A stretch of 64,000 nucleotides of DNA from an uncultured Collinsella sp. (GTDB taxonomy: Bacteria; Actinomycetota; Coriobacteriia; Coriobacteriales; Coriobacteriaceae): positions 1 through 64,000 of the forward strand of contig UQUG01000003.1 of the NCBI GenBank assembly GCA_900544205.1, read 5' to 3'. Every line of letters starts with the position of its first letter. Within the stretch, counting starts at the first letter, position 1. This document shows positions 45,328-54,558 of the stretch, in pieces. The notes under the pieces were generated by a model. That model did not search any database and was not told where the DNA came from. It saw only the letters and a program-made list of their open reading frames with translations. Position numbers and translations under genes: made by a program.

Positions 45328-45372
45328 CCGCGTAATCGCCCATATCCAGCGGAAACGCCCCAATCAACTACG

Positions 45373-45418
45373 CACCCGCGCCCGCGCGCTACACGTGGAT
45401 GCGGGTGTTTTTCGTTTT
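45373..45418 (+). terminator. Rho-independent terminator after the coupling protein
   Basis: Arms CACCCGC and GCGGGTG, then TTTTTCGTTTT. Ends the mobilization operon. Confidence 0.75.
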
Positions 45419-45420
45419 AG

Positions 45421-45487
45421 GCGCAGGCATCTACCTGCGCTTTCGAACTCGGCTCGCCGAGTTGCGCCGTTTGCCTCCGGCGAAACG
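45421..45487. repeat. Three tandem hairpins, candidate oriT or structured RNA
   Basis: GCGCAGG/CCTGCGC (45421-45440), AACTCGGC/GCCGAGTT (45446-45463) and CGTTTGCC/GGCGAAACG with a bulge (45468-45487). They lie immediately after the terminator and before the XRE gene, in non-coding sequence. Confidence 0.45.
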
Positions 45488-45616
45488 TAGTGGAGCCTTA
45501 TCCTGCACCGCCGATTCGTGGCGGAAATAGAAGTCAACAGGTCTCGCGATATTCGAATAGCATAAAGAGAAGCAGCACCGCGCATCCACAGATTTTTTCA
45601 GCGATCCGTCACCGAG

Positions 45617-45847
45617 TCACCCCGTAAACAGGTCGGAATCGAAAAACTCCCTTAGAGAAACACCAAGGCCCCTTGCTATGCGCTCTATGTTCTCGATCGA
45701 GATGTTCCGTTTCCCGGTTTCGACCTCGGCAAAATAGGTTCGAGACATCTCTATCGAGTACGCAAGGGCTTCCTGGCTGTATCCAAGAGCGTTTCTCAAT
45801 TCCTTGATGCGAAGTCCGACTTTCATTTTTGCATCTAGCTGAGTCAT
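45617..45847 (-). CDS. XRE-family HTH regulator (76 aa)
   Basis: ATG 45847 has GGGAGGTACCA upstream; the longer frame to 45937 lacks a site. One HTH domain: VGLRIKELRNALGYSQEALA, EMSRTYFAEVETGKRNI and FFDSDLFTG end. Divergent from the lipoprotein gene, with the operator-like repeats between. Probably represses that gene pair. Confidence 0.88.
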   Translation of the reverse strand: MTQLDAKMKVGLRIKELRNALGYSQEALAYSIEMSRTYFAEVETGKRNISIENIERIARGLGVSLREFFDSDLFTG

Positions 45848-45879
45848 TGGTACCTCCCGACTGGTGGTGCCAATGATTT

Positions 45880-45909
45880 GAGTCGGACCTATATGAGTCA
45901 CACCTATAT
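45880..45909. promoter_or_regulatory. Tandem 15-bp direct repeats, candidate XRE operator
   Basis: GAGTCGGACCTATAT followed directly by GAGTCACACCTATAT (13 of 15 bases alike), between the divergent XRE and lipoprotein genes. Partial third copy: AAGTGAC. Confidence 0.5.
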
Positions 45910-46001
45910 AAGTGACAATTTGCAATACAATGCTCACGTGGCCCTTTTCCAGGTTGAAGGGATCGCCGTAAGTACCATCTACGAATCAAAGGAGAACTGC
46001 C

Positions 46002-46808
46002 ATGGCGATGAATGTATCCCGGCGCGGCTTTTTGGGCGCTGTCGGACTGATGTCGATTGCCGGATTGAGCGGCTTGAGCGGATGCGGACCGACGGGAGTG
46101 AAGGGAAAGACGCTCTATTACATATCGGTCTGCGACAACGTCGCCCTCGGGAAGATGACGAATAACAAGCTGGGTTCCGAGACGACGATCACCTTCGACG
46201 ACGGGGACGGCTGGCATTACGCAGGGTCGTTCGAGTCCTCGGGAACGTGGAGGCAGGAAGACGAGAACATCGTATTGAGCTCAAGCGAGCTCGGTACCCT
46301 GACGCTCAAGAAGGCCGACGATGCGGATGCCTATATCCCCTCTGGCGACGAGGAGTACGGCGAGCGCTATTTCCTGAGCGAGGACGATGCGAAGAAGTAC
46401 TACGAGGACTACACCGGCAAGGCGGTCGCCCGCGTCAAAGAGCTGCTTGAATCGCAGGAATGGGAACGCTCGAACCGGCCGGAGTCCATGGCGAGCCCCG
46501 AGGAGATCAACTTCGACAGCGGAAAGATCGCATTCAAGAAGGCGTCGTATAACCAAAAGGGCTATCTGTTCACTCAAGGTCCCAGTGATGACGAATGGGC
46601 CGCATCGGACCATTCGGGAAAGTACAGCCTCACGGTCAAAGACCAGAGGGCGAAGGATACCGACTCGACACCGCGCCCGCTCGTTTACAAGGGCGAGCTG
46701 ACGGCCGATGGGGCGTCGGTGGCCTATACCCTCGAGAAACGTAACGACAGCCTGGTTCTGAAGCTGGGAGAGACGATGTATGACCCGGTGTTCACGAATG
46801 GAAAATAG
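46002..46808 (+). CDS. Tat-type lipoprotein of unknown function (268 aa)
   Basis: ATG 46002 follows AAAGGAG. Signal: SRRGFLGAVGLMSIAGLSG with lipobox LSGC, so it is probably exported folded and lipid-anchored. The mature part is acidic with beta-rich repeats: TTITFDDGDGWHYAGSF, then KIAFKKASYNQKGYLF and ELTADGASVAYTLEK. No domain recognised. Its end overlaps the start of the surface protein gene by 11 bases. Confidence 0.8.
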   Translation: MAMNVSRRGFLGAVGLMSIAGLSGLSGCGPTGVKGKTLYYISVCDNVALGKMTNNKLGSETTITFDDGDGWHYAGSFESSGTWRQEDENIVLSSSELGTLTLKKADDADAYIPSGDEEYGERYFLSEDDAKKYYEDYTGKAVARVKELLESQEWERSNRPESMASPEEINFDSGKIAFKKASYNQKGYLFTQGPSDDEWAASDHSGKYSLTVKDQRAKDTDSTPRPLVYKGELTADGASVAYTLEKRNDSLVLKLGETMYDPVFTNGK

Positions 46809-47997
46809 CGGTCGAATCAAGCTCTTCGGGCGCGAGTTCTCCCGTAAACAGGTCTGCGCGGCTGGTGCAGGAATCCTCTGTGCGGCGCTTCTCATCGGCT
46901 GCGGGGCTTACGCTATCTCACATGCCAGTTGGACGGGAGATTCCAATGCCCCTGCGGTGTCGCAGTCGAAGGACGATGAGGAGCAGGACATGGTGCTATC
47001 CCTTGAGGTGAAGGCTGACGGCTGGGATGCGGACACCTCCACGCCCGTCATCGCCCATATAGAGGATGCGGACGGGGAAGTGGACTTCTACACTGCTATC
47101 GCCGCGAACAAGCAGGTGACCGTGAAGGTCGGTGAGTCCGGTACCTATACCGTCACATTCATCTCACCGGTGAACGCCGACGGCTCAATCTATAAGGTGC
47201 CATCGAAGAAGGTTACCGCCGGAAAAGCCGACAAGACAGTTGCCACAGGCGTGACTTTCGATAAGGTGGATGCGGACAAGGTAACGAAAGATGACCTGAC
47301 AGCCATCGCCAAGGACGTTGCGGAAGCCGTGAAGAAGGGCGATTCCACCCTGACCGGTGACAAGGGCGCTGAGGTTGTGAAGAAGTTCGAGAACAACATC
47401 AAGAAGAACCCGAATGCCGATGCCGGTGCCGTCGAGAAGGAGACCGAGAAGGCGCAGGAGACCGCCAAGGAAGAGAAGTCCGACGCGAAGACCCCGGAAA
47501 CTTCCGACAGCAAGAAGAGCGATTCAGGCTCATCCAACGGCTCCAAGAAGGATAATGGGAACAGCGGTTCCGACAGCAAGCCGAGTGGAAGCAACAATAG
47601 CAACTCCGGTAGCTCCTCGAAGAAGGATGACACCCCGGCGCATGTCCATAAGTATGATATCTACCATCCCGCAGTGACCCATACGGAGAAGGTGTTCCAT
47701 CCCGCAGTGACCCATACGGAGACCGTGCATCATCCGGCGGTGACTCATACGGAGTCTCGTTCAATCTGTAATGGATGCGGTGCGGATATTACGGGTAACG
47801 AGCGGAGTCATGCGAAAAGTGCCATGTTGGCGGGGAATGCAGCATGTGGAGCATGGCATTCGGAGCCGCGTACCGTGACGGATTCCGCAGCATACGATGA
47901 GACGGTTACGATTACAGATTCTGCGGCATGGGAGGAAACGGTTACGATTACAGATTCTGCGGCATACTACACTTGTTCCTGCGGTGCCACGAAGTAG
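46798..47997 (+). CDS. Surface protein with HPAVTHTE repeats and a cysteine cluster (399 aa)
   Basis: ATG 46798, with a weak site. One membrane segment near 20-38 (AAGAGILCAALLIGCGAYAI), then beta-rich domain (SGTYTVTFISPVNAD), a Lys/Glu/Ala helical part, and a Ser/Asn/Gly linker. The C-terminal 110 residues have three copies of HPAVTHTE, a SICNGCGADI cysteine pair, three copies of a TITDSAA unit and CSCGATK at the end, so four Cys may bind zinc. Presumably exposed on the outside and part of the element's exported cargo. Confidence 0.78.
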   Translation: MENSGRIKLFGREFSRKQVCAAGAGILCAALLIGCGAYAISHASWTGDSNAPAVSQSKDDEEQDMVLSLEVKADGWDADTSTPVIAHIEDADGEVDFYTAIAANKQVTVKVGESGTYTVTFISPVNADGSIYKVPSKKVTAGKADKTVATGVTFDKVDADKVTKDDLTAIAKDVAEAVKKGDSTLTGDKGAEVVKKFENNIKKNPNADAGAVEKETEKAQETAKEEKSDAKTPETSDSKKSDSGSSNGSKKDNGNSGSDSKPSGSNNSNSGSSSKKDDTPAHVHKYDIYHPAVTHTEKVFHPAVTHTETVHHPAVTHTESRSICNGCGADITGNERSHAKSAMLAGNAACGAWHSEPRTVTDSAAYDETVTITDSAAWEETVTITDSAAYYTCSCGATK

Positions 47998-48223
47998 CGG
48001 AAGCCGCCGAATTCTAGGCCGTAGCGGTCAAGCATCAGATTGAGTTCTATTGATACCGCCGGACGCACGCGCTCCGGTATCCTCCATGTCCCCCGAGTCA
48101 CCTTGGCCAAGGTTCCAAGGGGCACCGCCCCTTGGCGCGCAGGGGTTCGGGGATGGCGCGAGGCATCCCCGGAAAAGCTGGCGCGGGCACGCCGATGGCA
48201 TGCCCGCGTTCTCTGTGTGCGCT

Positions 48224-48517
48224 TCACCCCTCTCCGGCAACGTGCACGGTCCGGCCGCTCTCGCAGTCGATGCTCTCCACGTCGCCGAATCCGATGCGGA
48301 CGGCAGCCCATCCGCCCCCGTCCTCCACCAAGGCGTCGGCCTCGTCGCGTGCGTCTGAGACGAGTCGCCCGAGTTCGGGCGACCCCTCCGGAGCAGTGCC
48401 CACCTCGAACGCCCCGCCCTCGCCGCCCGACTCAAACTCGACGACGACAGTCAGCCCGACGGCTCCGCCCGGGGACTTGCCGAATCTGCCTACGGCGTCA
48501 AACTCGTCCATCTCCAT
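48224..48517 (-). CDS. Acidic hypothetical protein (97 aa) after the DUF2958 gene
   Basis: ATG 48517 has GAGGGAGG at about 7 bases. MEMDEFDAVGRFGKSPGGAV, then VVVEFESGGEGG, and SDARDEADALVEDGGGW. Acidic, no membrane segment. It starts 4 bases after the DUF2958 stop, so it belongs to the same operon. Not recognised. Confidence 0.65.
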   Translation of the reverse strand: MEMDEFDAVGRFGKSPGGAVGLTVVVEFESGGEGGAFEVGTAPEGSPELGRLVSDARDEADALVEDGGGWAAVRIGFGDVESIDCESGRTVHVAGEG

Positions 48518-48521
48518 GGAG

Positions 48522-48821
48522 CTACCTCCCTCTGACGGCGCTGAGCGGCTTCGGCTCGAAGTGCTCGTCGCGCTCGACGGCGGCGAACCCCATTTGGTGG
48601 TTCAGCTCCTCCATCTCCTTGATGCTGAAGTAACCGAGCTCATCGTCATAGCCCTCGACGAGGCCGAACGCCTCGTCCGTCCCATCGAACTCGAGCAGCC
48701 ACCAGTCCCATCCGTTCACGCACGAGAAGTAGTGGACGTATACCGTGGGGTCTTCCGCGCCGTCTTGCTCATAGAGCCTCGGCAGCCCCTCCGCAATCTC
48801 CCTCGTCATCAGCTCCTGCAT
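48522..48821 (-). CDS. DUF2958 family protein (99 aa)
   Basis: ATG 48821 has CGGAGGAAGAC upstream; the frame extends further but lacks this. MQELMTREIAEGLPRLYE and AFGLVEGYDDELGYFSIKEM are the DUF2958 signature. The family is found on plasmids and integrative elements next to anti-restriction and mobilization genes, with unknown role. A degraded copy lies at 33804-34046 in another part of the island. Confidence 0.82.
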   Translation of the reverse strand: MQELMTREIAEGLPRLYEQDGAEDPTVYVHYFSCVNGWDWWLLEFDGTDEAFGLVEGYDDELGYFSIKEMEELNHQMGFAAVERDEHFEPKPLSAVRGR

Positions 48822-49209
48822 GTCTTCCTCCGTTTCCGGGCACGCTGCCCTGAACATCTCGCCCTTGCGGGCAAAGCCGAATGGCGACGCCGCGCGTCGT
48901 CGTCGGCTTTGCTCCCTGCAAAGCCGCACCGGAGCGAAGACGGGTCAAGGGAGTCCATGACACCTCCACCAACCGGAGCGAAGCGGAGGTTTGTGCGGGG
49001 TCTCATGGGCCCCTTGACGCGGCGTAGCGGAGGTGCCACCCACGTAACGGATACGAGGTCATGATCGGCAAATGCCGCCGAAACGTTGGAAATCATGGGT
49101 CGAGACTGAAGAGAGGCGGCCGCCCCTAACGGACGGCCGCCTTAGCGAGCCTTACTAATTCGGTTCTGGTATATGATCCGAGACGCCCGCTGGGCAAATC
49201 CCGACGATA
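48822..49209. other. Non-coding leader with CGGGCAAAGCC/GGCTTTGC hairpin, then tail of the restriction gene
   Basis: No gene. Near 48870-48930 an inverted repeat CGGGCAAAGCC ... GGCTTTGC is shared with the leader of the 34046 remnant. Nothing else of note. Confidence 0.4.
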
Positions 49210-52119
49210 CTAGTGATAGTCGTTTGCGAAGGAGCCGTAGAAGAGCGCCTTACAGTCGACATCGTTATAGGACATGATGGCATCCTGGACCTCGGGGCGT
49301 AGGAGGTTGAGCACCTTGTACTCATCGTTTCCCATATCCCCCACAAAGAGCACCTGTTTGAAGACATCAGGGTACTCGCACAAGTAGGTCACGTAACCCC
49401 TGAGCTTTGCCAGTGTGTCGCCGAGGAACTCGCCGTGGGGGTCGACGATGGACGGCCTGATGACGCCCTCTGCATCCTTCACGAAGAAGAGGAAATCTGG
49501 ATGCAGGGCTTTGCGTCCCACCGACGACATGTACGGAATCGAAAACGCCTTGGCAGACATGCTGCCCGACGGATTGCGATAGAAGGCAACCGTGCGATTC
49601 TTTGCCAATTCGTTCCTAACGATATAGTCTTCCGCCGGGTTCAGGTCGAGCGGGCAGAGGCCGTCCTCTTTCTGCACTATATGGCACGGATACTTAGCGA
49701 AGTCATCCGACGTGCTGGTAGACGTGGGCCACTCTATCTTTGTGAGACGCTTGCCCTCGGTTTCACGGGCCAGTTCGTCGTAGCGTTGCTTTGCCGCGTC
49801 GTTAAGGTAGTCATAATCGCCAGATCCATCGACCTTATCGAAGTATTCCTTTCGGCATTGAGCCGCCCAGCCCTCGAGCGCATCAACGATGGCCTGCGTG
49901 CGCACCGCTGCGGCAAGGCGCAGATCGCACTCGGGCCGCCCAAGCTCCTTGAAGTTGGCGCGACGATACTCATTCGCAAACTCCTTAGTGAAATGCATGT
50001 CGGCGTCGCGGGCGGCCTTTCTAAGGCCCTCGGCGTCCGTGCGGGCCTCCTCCTGCTCCTGGTCCTCGGTCTCGTTGAGCTTGTCGAGCGTGATCTTGAC
50101 GGTCTCGGCAACCTCTACGTCGTGTTTGGTTTCGCGGTACTCGTCCTCGTTAGCAACGATGTATCCCTTGAGCTTCTGGACGAACTGTTTTTTCACGTCG
50201 GCCGCGGCATTGACATCGAGGCCAGTCTCGACAAGCAGAGTCGCCGTCTTAACCAGGCTCTGGAATTCGTTTCTAGCCTTCTTCGGAATGCGCTGGACGG
50301 GGATGGAATCGAAGGCTGTGCGGATGCCCCGCCACTCCTGATGCGTGAAAGACTGCTCGCGCTTGGTGGGCGGCTTGGGCTTTGCCATGGGCACGGGTTT
50401 TACGACCGAGACGGGCTGGGTCGGCTCGGTCTGTGTGGAACTTGGCTCAGGTGTCGCAGGTTGCTGCGGGGCAGATGCTGCAACGTAGTTGCCCGTTGCG
50501 GACTGAGGCGCCAGCTCCGCTTCTGGCGCCGGGACGCCGACGGGCCTGACCGCCGAGGCAAGCGAGGGCTGCGTTCCCTGCATGTCCAACGGCTCCTGAA
50601 TCGCGATGCCGCCAAGCGGCGCCTGGTAGCCGGGTTGTGCCTGCCGCGCCGCCTCGATGGCCTTCTCGTTCTCCTCGTACGCCTTGAGCTCCTGTTGATA
50701 GTCGGCTTCTGACTTGGGCGCAGCCGCCGTGATAGTCACGGGGTTGAGAACGATATTCTGCTTACCGATGGAGCTCTCGCCCATGTCGTCCTTGCGGCCC
50801 ATGAGGTAGTCGACCACGTCCTGAGTGCTCTCGGGATTGAACTGGGGCAGGTAGCAGGCGACGGAGTTCAAAAGATCATCGGATTCGATGCGCCGCGCAA
50901 GTGGAGTGCGTACCATACGTCCCACGAGCTGTGCGATATAGGTCGAGTCCGAACGCCTGCGCTGCGAGAATATGACCTCCGCTCGCGGGCAGTCCCATCC
51001 GTTGGAGACAGCCTCCTTGGCGAAGAGCACGCGAATGCGCGAGGTGTCCTGAACGAACTCGGGCTCGACATAGGGAATGAGGTATTTTCCCGCCGCGATG
51101 TCCTTATGCTCGCCGAAGACGTTGGCGAACGACATCGCCTCGGAAAGGCCGGGAACCAGGCCGGTGATCTGGTCGCACATCTCGGTCAGGGCCGAGCTGC
51201 TCACGTTGTCCGCCGCTTGGATGAGCAGCAGCGGGTTGACGGGACTCTCGCCCTCACGGGCACAGTACTCGCCCCACTCGCGGCAGGCCAAGGCATAGCG
51301 CTCGCACGCCATAGTGAGGTACTGGTGCTCGACTGGGTCGTCCTTCTCTGGCACGCGCAACTCGATGATGTCCTTGAGCAGACCTGACTCCTGGACCTCG
51401 CGAGGGGTCACAGCGACCTTTGGCATACGCACGCGATCGGCGCGCTGGTCCATGGCCGCCTCGAACCTCTGCGGCGTGGCAGAGACCCCGACGACGATGG
51501 GCATCGCTGCACGGCCGTCGAGCCCATCAATGAGGCTGGCGTAAATCGTCGCGGTGCCGCGCTCGCTCGAGGCATTGGCCCCCAGGCCGCGGTGGGCCTC
51601 GTCTATGAACAGATAGAGGTTACGCTCCGGATCCCTGATGGTGCGGTCAAGGATGTCCCAGAACACGCGGCCGGAGTTGGCCTCACTACCCTTGGTGAGC
51701 AGGCCGTTCTTACTGAGTAGGTCCTTGCTGAGGAAATAGACGTGGCGCGGCTCGAGAATGTCATGCGCGGCTCCGAAGTCGTTGGTAATTGTGACCAGGT
51801 GGCGCCTGTCGAGGATGCTGTCTGCTAGCTTGTCCGCCACGTTTGAGAAACGCACGCTCGTCTGCTCGTTCAGGCTCGGGGAATCCGAGAGCCAAAGAAC
51901 GACGGCATTCTCGTCGGGCATGAGGCTCAGATCGTCGTCTCCGAAGAAGAGCGCTTCGATCGTCGCTGCGCACATGACCGTTTTGCCCGACCCTGTGGGA
52001 GATGCGAGGCATATCGAGGACAGCTCGCCGTCCTGCTCGTAGCGTCGGCGCATCGACTGCAACTTGTTCGCCAGGGTCGCGACCGCACCGGCTTGGAAAT
52101 CCTTAAGTTCGACTCTCAT
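49210..52119 (-). CDS. res: Type III restriction enzyme, Res subunit
   Basis: 969 residues from ATG 52119 (GTGAGG upstream); the longer frame runs into the mod gene. Helicase: SPTGSGKTVMCAATIEALF (Walker A), FIDEAHRGLG (DEAH box), VGVSATPQRFEAA (motif III) and QLVGRMVRTP (motif VI). C-terminus with nuclease core PDFLFFVKDAEG, IVDPHGEF, LRGY. Cuts unmethylated DNA after ATP-driven movement, as a complex with Mod. Two bases after the mod stop. Confidence 0.9.
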   Translation of the reverse strand: MRVELKDFQAGAVATLANKLQSMRRRYEQDGELSSICLASPTGSGKTVMCAATIEALFFGDDDLSLMPDENAVVLWLSDSPSLNEQTSVRFSNVADKLADSILDRRHLVTITNDFGAAHDILEPRHVYFLSKDLLSKNGLLTKGSEANSGRVFWDILDRTIRDPERNLYLFIDEAHRGLGANASSERGTATIYASLIDGLDGRAAMPIVVGVSATPQRFEAAMDQRADRVRMPKVAVTPREVQESGLLKDIIELRVPEKDDPVEHQYLTMACERYALACREWGEYCAREGESPVNPLLLIQAADNVSSSALTEMCDQITGLVPGLSEAMSFANVFGEHKDIAAGKYLIPYVEPEFVQDTSRIRVLFAKEAVSNGWDCPRAEVIFSQRRRSDSTYIAQLVGRMVRTPLARRIESDDLLNSVACYLPQFNPESTQDVVDYLMGRKDDMGESSIGKQNIVLNPVTITAAAPKSEADYQQELKAYEENEKAIEAARQAQPGYQAPLGGIAIQEPLDMQGTQPSLASAVRPVGVPAPEAELAPQSATGNYVAASAPQQPATPEPSSTQTEPTQPVSVVKPVPMAKPKPPTKREQSFTHQEWRGIRTAFDSIPVQRIPKKARNEFQSLVKTATLLVETGLDVNAAADVKKQFVQKLKGYIVANEDEYRETKHDVEVAETVKITLDKLNETEDQEQEEARTDAEGLRKAARDADMHFTKEFANEYRRANFKELGRPECDLRLAAAVRTQAIVDALEGWAAQCRKEYFDKVDGSGDYDYLNDAAKQRYDELARETEGKRLTKIEWPTSTSTSDDFAKYPCHIVQKEDGLCPLDLNPAEDYIVRNELAKNRTVAFYRNPSGSMSAKAFSIPYMSSVGRKALHPDFLFFVKDAEGVIRPSIVDPHGEFLGDTLAKLRGYVTYLCEYPDVFKQVLFVGDMGNDEYKVLNLLRPEVQDAIMSYNDVDCKALFYGSFANDYH

Positions 52120-52121
52120 GT

Positions 52122-54305
52122 TTACCTCACCGCATCCTCGGCGGCAATCTTGAACGATTGCAGGTAGTTCTCGTACAGGCGGACGACGTCGAGCCCAGGC
52201 AGTTGTGCCTTGACGGAGGCGTATCGAGCCGTGTCGTCCGTGATCACATAGGCGCACCCTATGCTGGCATTCTGCTTGACGGCGTCTATGAAAGCGCCGA
52301 CCGAAGCAAAGTCGAAAAGGACGGCGTAGGCGTCGGCCATGGCAAAGCCCGGCTGCTCGTGCTTGATGATGCTGCCACGCGAACCAGCGCGCAGCCAGAG
52401 CAGGGGCGCGATCTCCTCGAAGGCCACGCCCAGCTCGACGGCGTCTGGGTCTTCGTAGGTGAGGTCGAAGAAGACGGCGTTTTCCTCGAAGCCGTCGGCC
52501 ATGGGGAACTCGTCGGTGAACTTGTAGTCACCCTTGATGGGATCGCCCTCGGGCGTCTTGCCCGTGATGGCCGCCGTGACGCGAGGTTTGGTAACGTACT
52601 GGCAGATGCCCAGTGCCTCCCATTCGGGGTCGCCCTGACGAAGACCGCGCTTGGTGAGCTTTTTGGATTCGTCCTCGGAGACCTCGTTGTTCGTTACGCT
52701 GATGGAGCGCCTGCGCCCGCCGTCCTGATGGTTCAAGCGCATGACGGCATGTGCCGTGGTGCCCGATCCTGAGAAGAAATCGACTACAAGGGCGTCGGGC
52801 TTGTCGGCAACAACGGAAGCGATTGAGAGCTCGGTCGCATAAAGGGACTTTGGAAATGTGAAGCGCCTATCGCCGATGAACTTTTTGATATATCGGCTCC
52901 CGTATTCACCGGCAGAGAACTGTGTGCCACTCCAAACGGTTGTTGGAATGGCAGAGCGCTCTCCCTGCTCTTCGAGAAGCAAGGACCCATCCTCAGCCTT
53001 GCCGATGAGTTTAATTTCTCCATTCTTGAGACGCTCCTCTTGGGAATCTCCTAGGTAAAGGAGGGAGTACCGATCACTCTTTCTGTTGTACTCACCTACT
53101 TTTGCGCACCCGCGATCAAGCTTGGCCTGTAGAGCATTTTGGGAGATCCTCCAAGTCGCCTCTCGGCCATCGGTCCTAATAGGCCAAACTGCCCTGAGAC
53201 CCGTTTTTGTCGGTATCTTTGTCCAGTCTTGTTCAAGGGGGAGAGAAGCGCCGAGCTCCTTAATGGTCGCGGTCTCCTCATCGATATAGATGGGGTAAAA
53301 GAGGTTCGGCCTTGCGGTACGAGCGGCATTGGGACCGCCCCTCAGCAGCCGCTCCCAACGTACTTTACGTTGGGAGCGGCTGCTCGACGCGTCATCAGCC
53401 ACTTTTTCCTCAAGTTCTCCGAACTCAACGGAATAGAGTCTGCGGTCCACTTGGCACGGCGCGGCGGTACCAAAAAAGCAGAAGACAGCGTACTCGTCAG
53501 CTCTCTTGAACTGGTTGCCGCGGGCAACCCCGTTCTTGTTTATGGTGATTGAAACTGTCTGGATACCGGTCGCGTTGGGAAAAACGCTCTCTAAAAGAAG
53601 CTCAAGCCTTGCGTACTCCTTCTCGTCGATCGTCACGATGAGTACGGAATCGTTAGGGTTGAGCAGCTGCTTGGCGAGTTTGAGGCGGCGCTCCATGAAG
53701 GCAAGCCACTTGGAATGGCGATAGGCGTCGGAGCCGTCGACGTAATCGTTGTTGTATTTCCAGTCGCGGGCGCCAGTGTTATAGGGCGGGTCAATATATA
53801 TGCAGTCCACTTTGCCTGCATAGGCAAAGGCCAAGGTTTCAAGAGCATGGTAGTTCTCGCCGTTAATGACTACTTGATAGGGCTTATCGCCAGCGCGCTC
53901 GACGCGCCCAGTTTCTTTGAGGCCAGCATAAATCGGCTGGTCATACTCAGCAACAGGCACGACATCGTCGACGGCAACGGAGCGGGGCTCACATTCGTTT
54001 TCGTCATATGAGGGCGATTGATATGGCTTTAGATCAGCAACCCCCCCCCGAACGGTATTTACCAACCAAAGCAGTTGGGAGCTAGAGTCCTCTTTTTTAC
54101 CACGCTCGGGAAGCACCTGTACGACATCGCCCTCCATGATAGGTTTGCCATAAAGGCGAAGTCGCTCTGGACGGTTGTGTTCGAACACAAGCCCAAACTG
54201 GCGCTGCGCCGCAAAGGCGCGGATGTCGGCAGCGAGCTGACGATCGCCCAACTTGACAGCGCGATCAACAAGGTTCTGAACGACCGCTTGCGCCGTCTGA
54301 GACAT
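52122..54305 (-). CDS. mod: Type III DNA methyltransferase, Mod subunit
   Basis: 727 residues. Catalytic DPPYNTGARDWKYN (motif IV), then VDFFSGSGTTAHAVMRLNHQ (motif I, S-adenosylmethionine), so a beta-class adenine methyltransferase with a target-recognition region between. Recognises the site for both methylation and cutting. ATG 54305 follows GGGGGAGAAGTG; the frame runs on to TTG 54323 without better site. Overlaps the RHH micro-gene by one base (TGATG). Confidence 0.92.
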   Translation of the reverse strand: MSQTAQAVVQNLVDRAVKLGDRQLAADIRAFAAQRQFGLVFEHNRPERLRLYGKPIMEGDVVQVLPERGKKEDSSSQLLWLVNTVRGGVADLKPYQSPSYDENECEPRSVAVDDVVPVAEYDQPIYAGLKETGRVERAGDKPYQVVINGENYHALETLAFAYAGKVDCIYIDPPYNTGARDWKYNNDYVDGSDAYRHSKWLAFMERRLKLAKQLLNPNDSVLIVTIDEKEYARLELLLESVFPNATGIQTVSITINKNGVARGNQFKRADEYAVFCFFGTAAPCQVDRRLYSVEFGELEEKVADDASSSRSQRKVRWERLLRGGPNAARTARPNLFYPIYIDEETATIKELGASLPLEQDWTKIPTKTGLRAVWPIRTDGREATWRISQNALQAKLDRGCAKVGEYNRKSDRYSLLYLGDSQEERLKNGEIKLIGKAEDGSLLLEEQGERSAIPTTVWSGTQFSAGEYGSRYIKKFIGDRRFTFPKSLYATELSIASVVADKPDALVVDFFSGSGTTAHAVMRLNHQDGGRRRSISVTNNEVSEDESKKLTKRGLRQGDPEWEALGICQYVTKPRVTAAITGKTPEGDPIKGDYKFTDEFPMADGFEENAVFFDLTYEDPDAVELGVAFEEIAPLLWLRAGSRGSIIKHEQPGFAMADAYAVLFDFASVGAFIDAVKQNASIGCAYVITDDTARYASVKAQLPGLDVVRLYENYLQSFKIAAEDAVR

Positions 54306-54472
54306 CACTTCTCCCCCTTGCACTTCTCGTCAATCCATTCGCGCAGGACTTTAGCCACCGTCTTATCCTGGCGCGCGGCATAGGACTTAAGAGCCCGCTT
54401 ATCCTCGCGGGTTATCGAGAGCGTGAACTTATCTAGCTCCCTTTCGGCATGAACAGCCTGATCTTCCTCCAT
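54305..54472 (-). CDS. RHH-like micro-protein leading the Type III R-M operon (55 aa)
   Basis: ATG 54472 has GGAGGGG 5 bases upstream. MEEDQAVHAERELDKFTLSI, then SITREDKRALKSYAARQ and VAKVLREWIDEK; ribbon-helix-helix pattern, 55 residues. Its TGA overlaps the ATG of mod by one base. It is likely to bind the nearby 22-bp palindrome (54537-54558) and control the operon, which must not express restriction before methylation. Such a partner is not standard for Type III systems. Confidence 0.78.
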   Translation of the reverse strand: MEEDQAVHAERELDKFTLSITREDKRALKSYAARQDKTVAKVLREWIDEKCKGEK

Positions 54473-54536
54473 GATCGCCCCTCCGAATTGACCTGTTCTA
54501 CGTTCCTTAATTGACCGAAATCATTTTACTTCAGAA

Positions 54537-54558
54537 TACGTAATTACGTAATTACGTA
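54537..54558. promoter_or_regulatory. 22-bp palindrome of three TACGTA units
   Basis: TACGTA-AT-TACGTA-AT-TACGTA, a perfect palindrome 65 bases upstream of the RHH gene. Its spacing, 8 bases from unit to unit, suits dimeric RHH binding. Confidence 0.65.

Noticed and set aside
47665..47970. Regular 33-36 base repeats that could suggest a CRISPR array
   Set aside because: They are in frame, code HPAVTHTE and TITDSAA repeats and have no unique spacers.
48132..49064. 310-codon plus-strand frame
   Set aside because: Opposite DUF2958 and its partner, whose ribosome sites and motifs are clear.
49435..50712. 425-codon plus-strand frame opposite res
   Set aside because: Antisense shadow of the Type III restriction gene.
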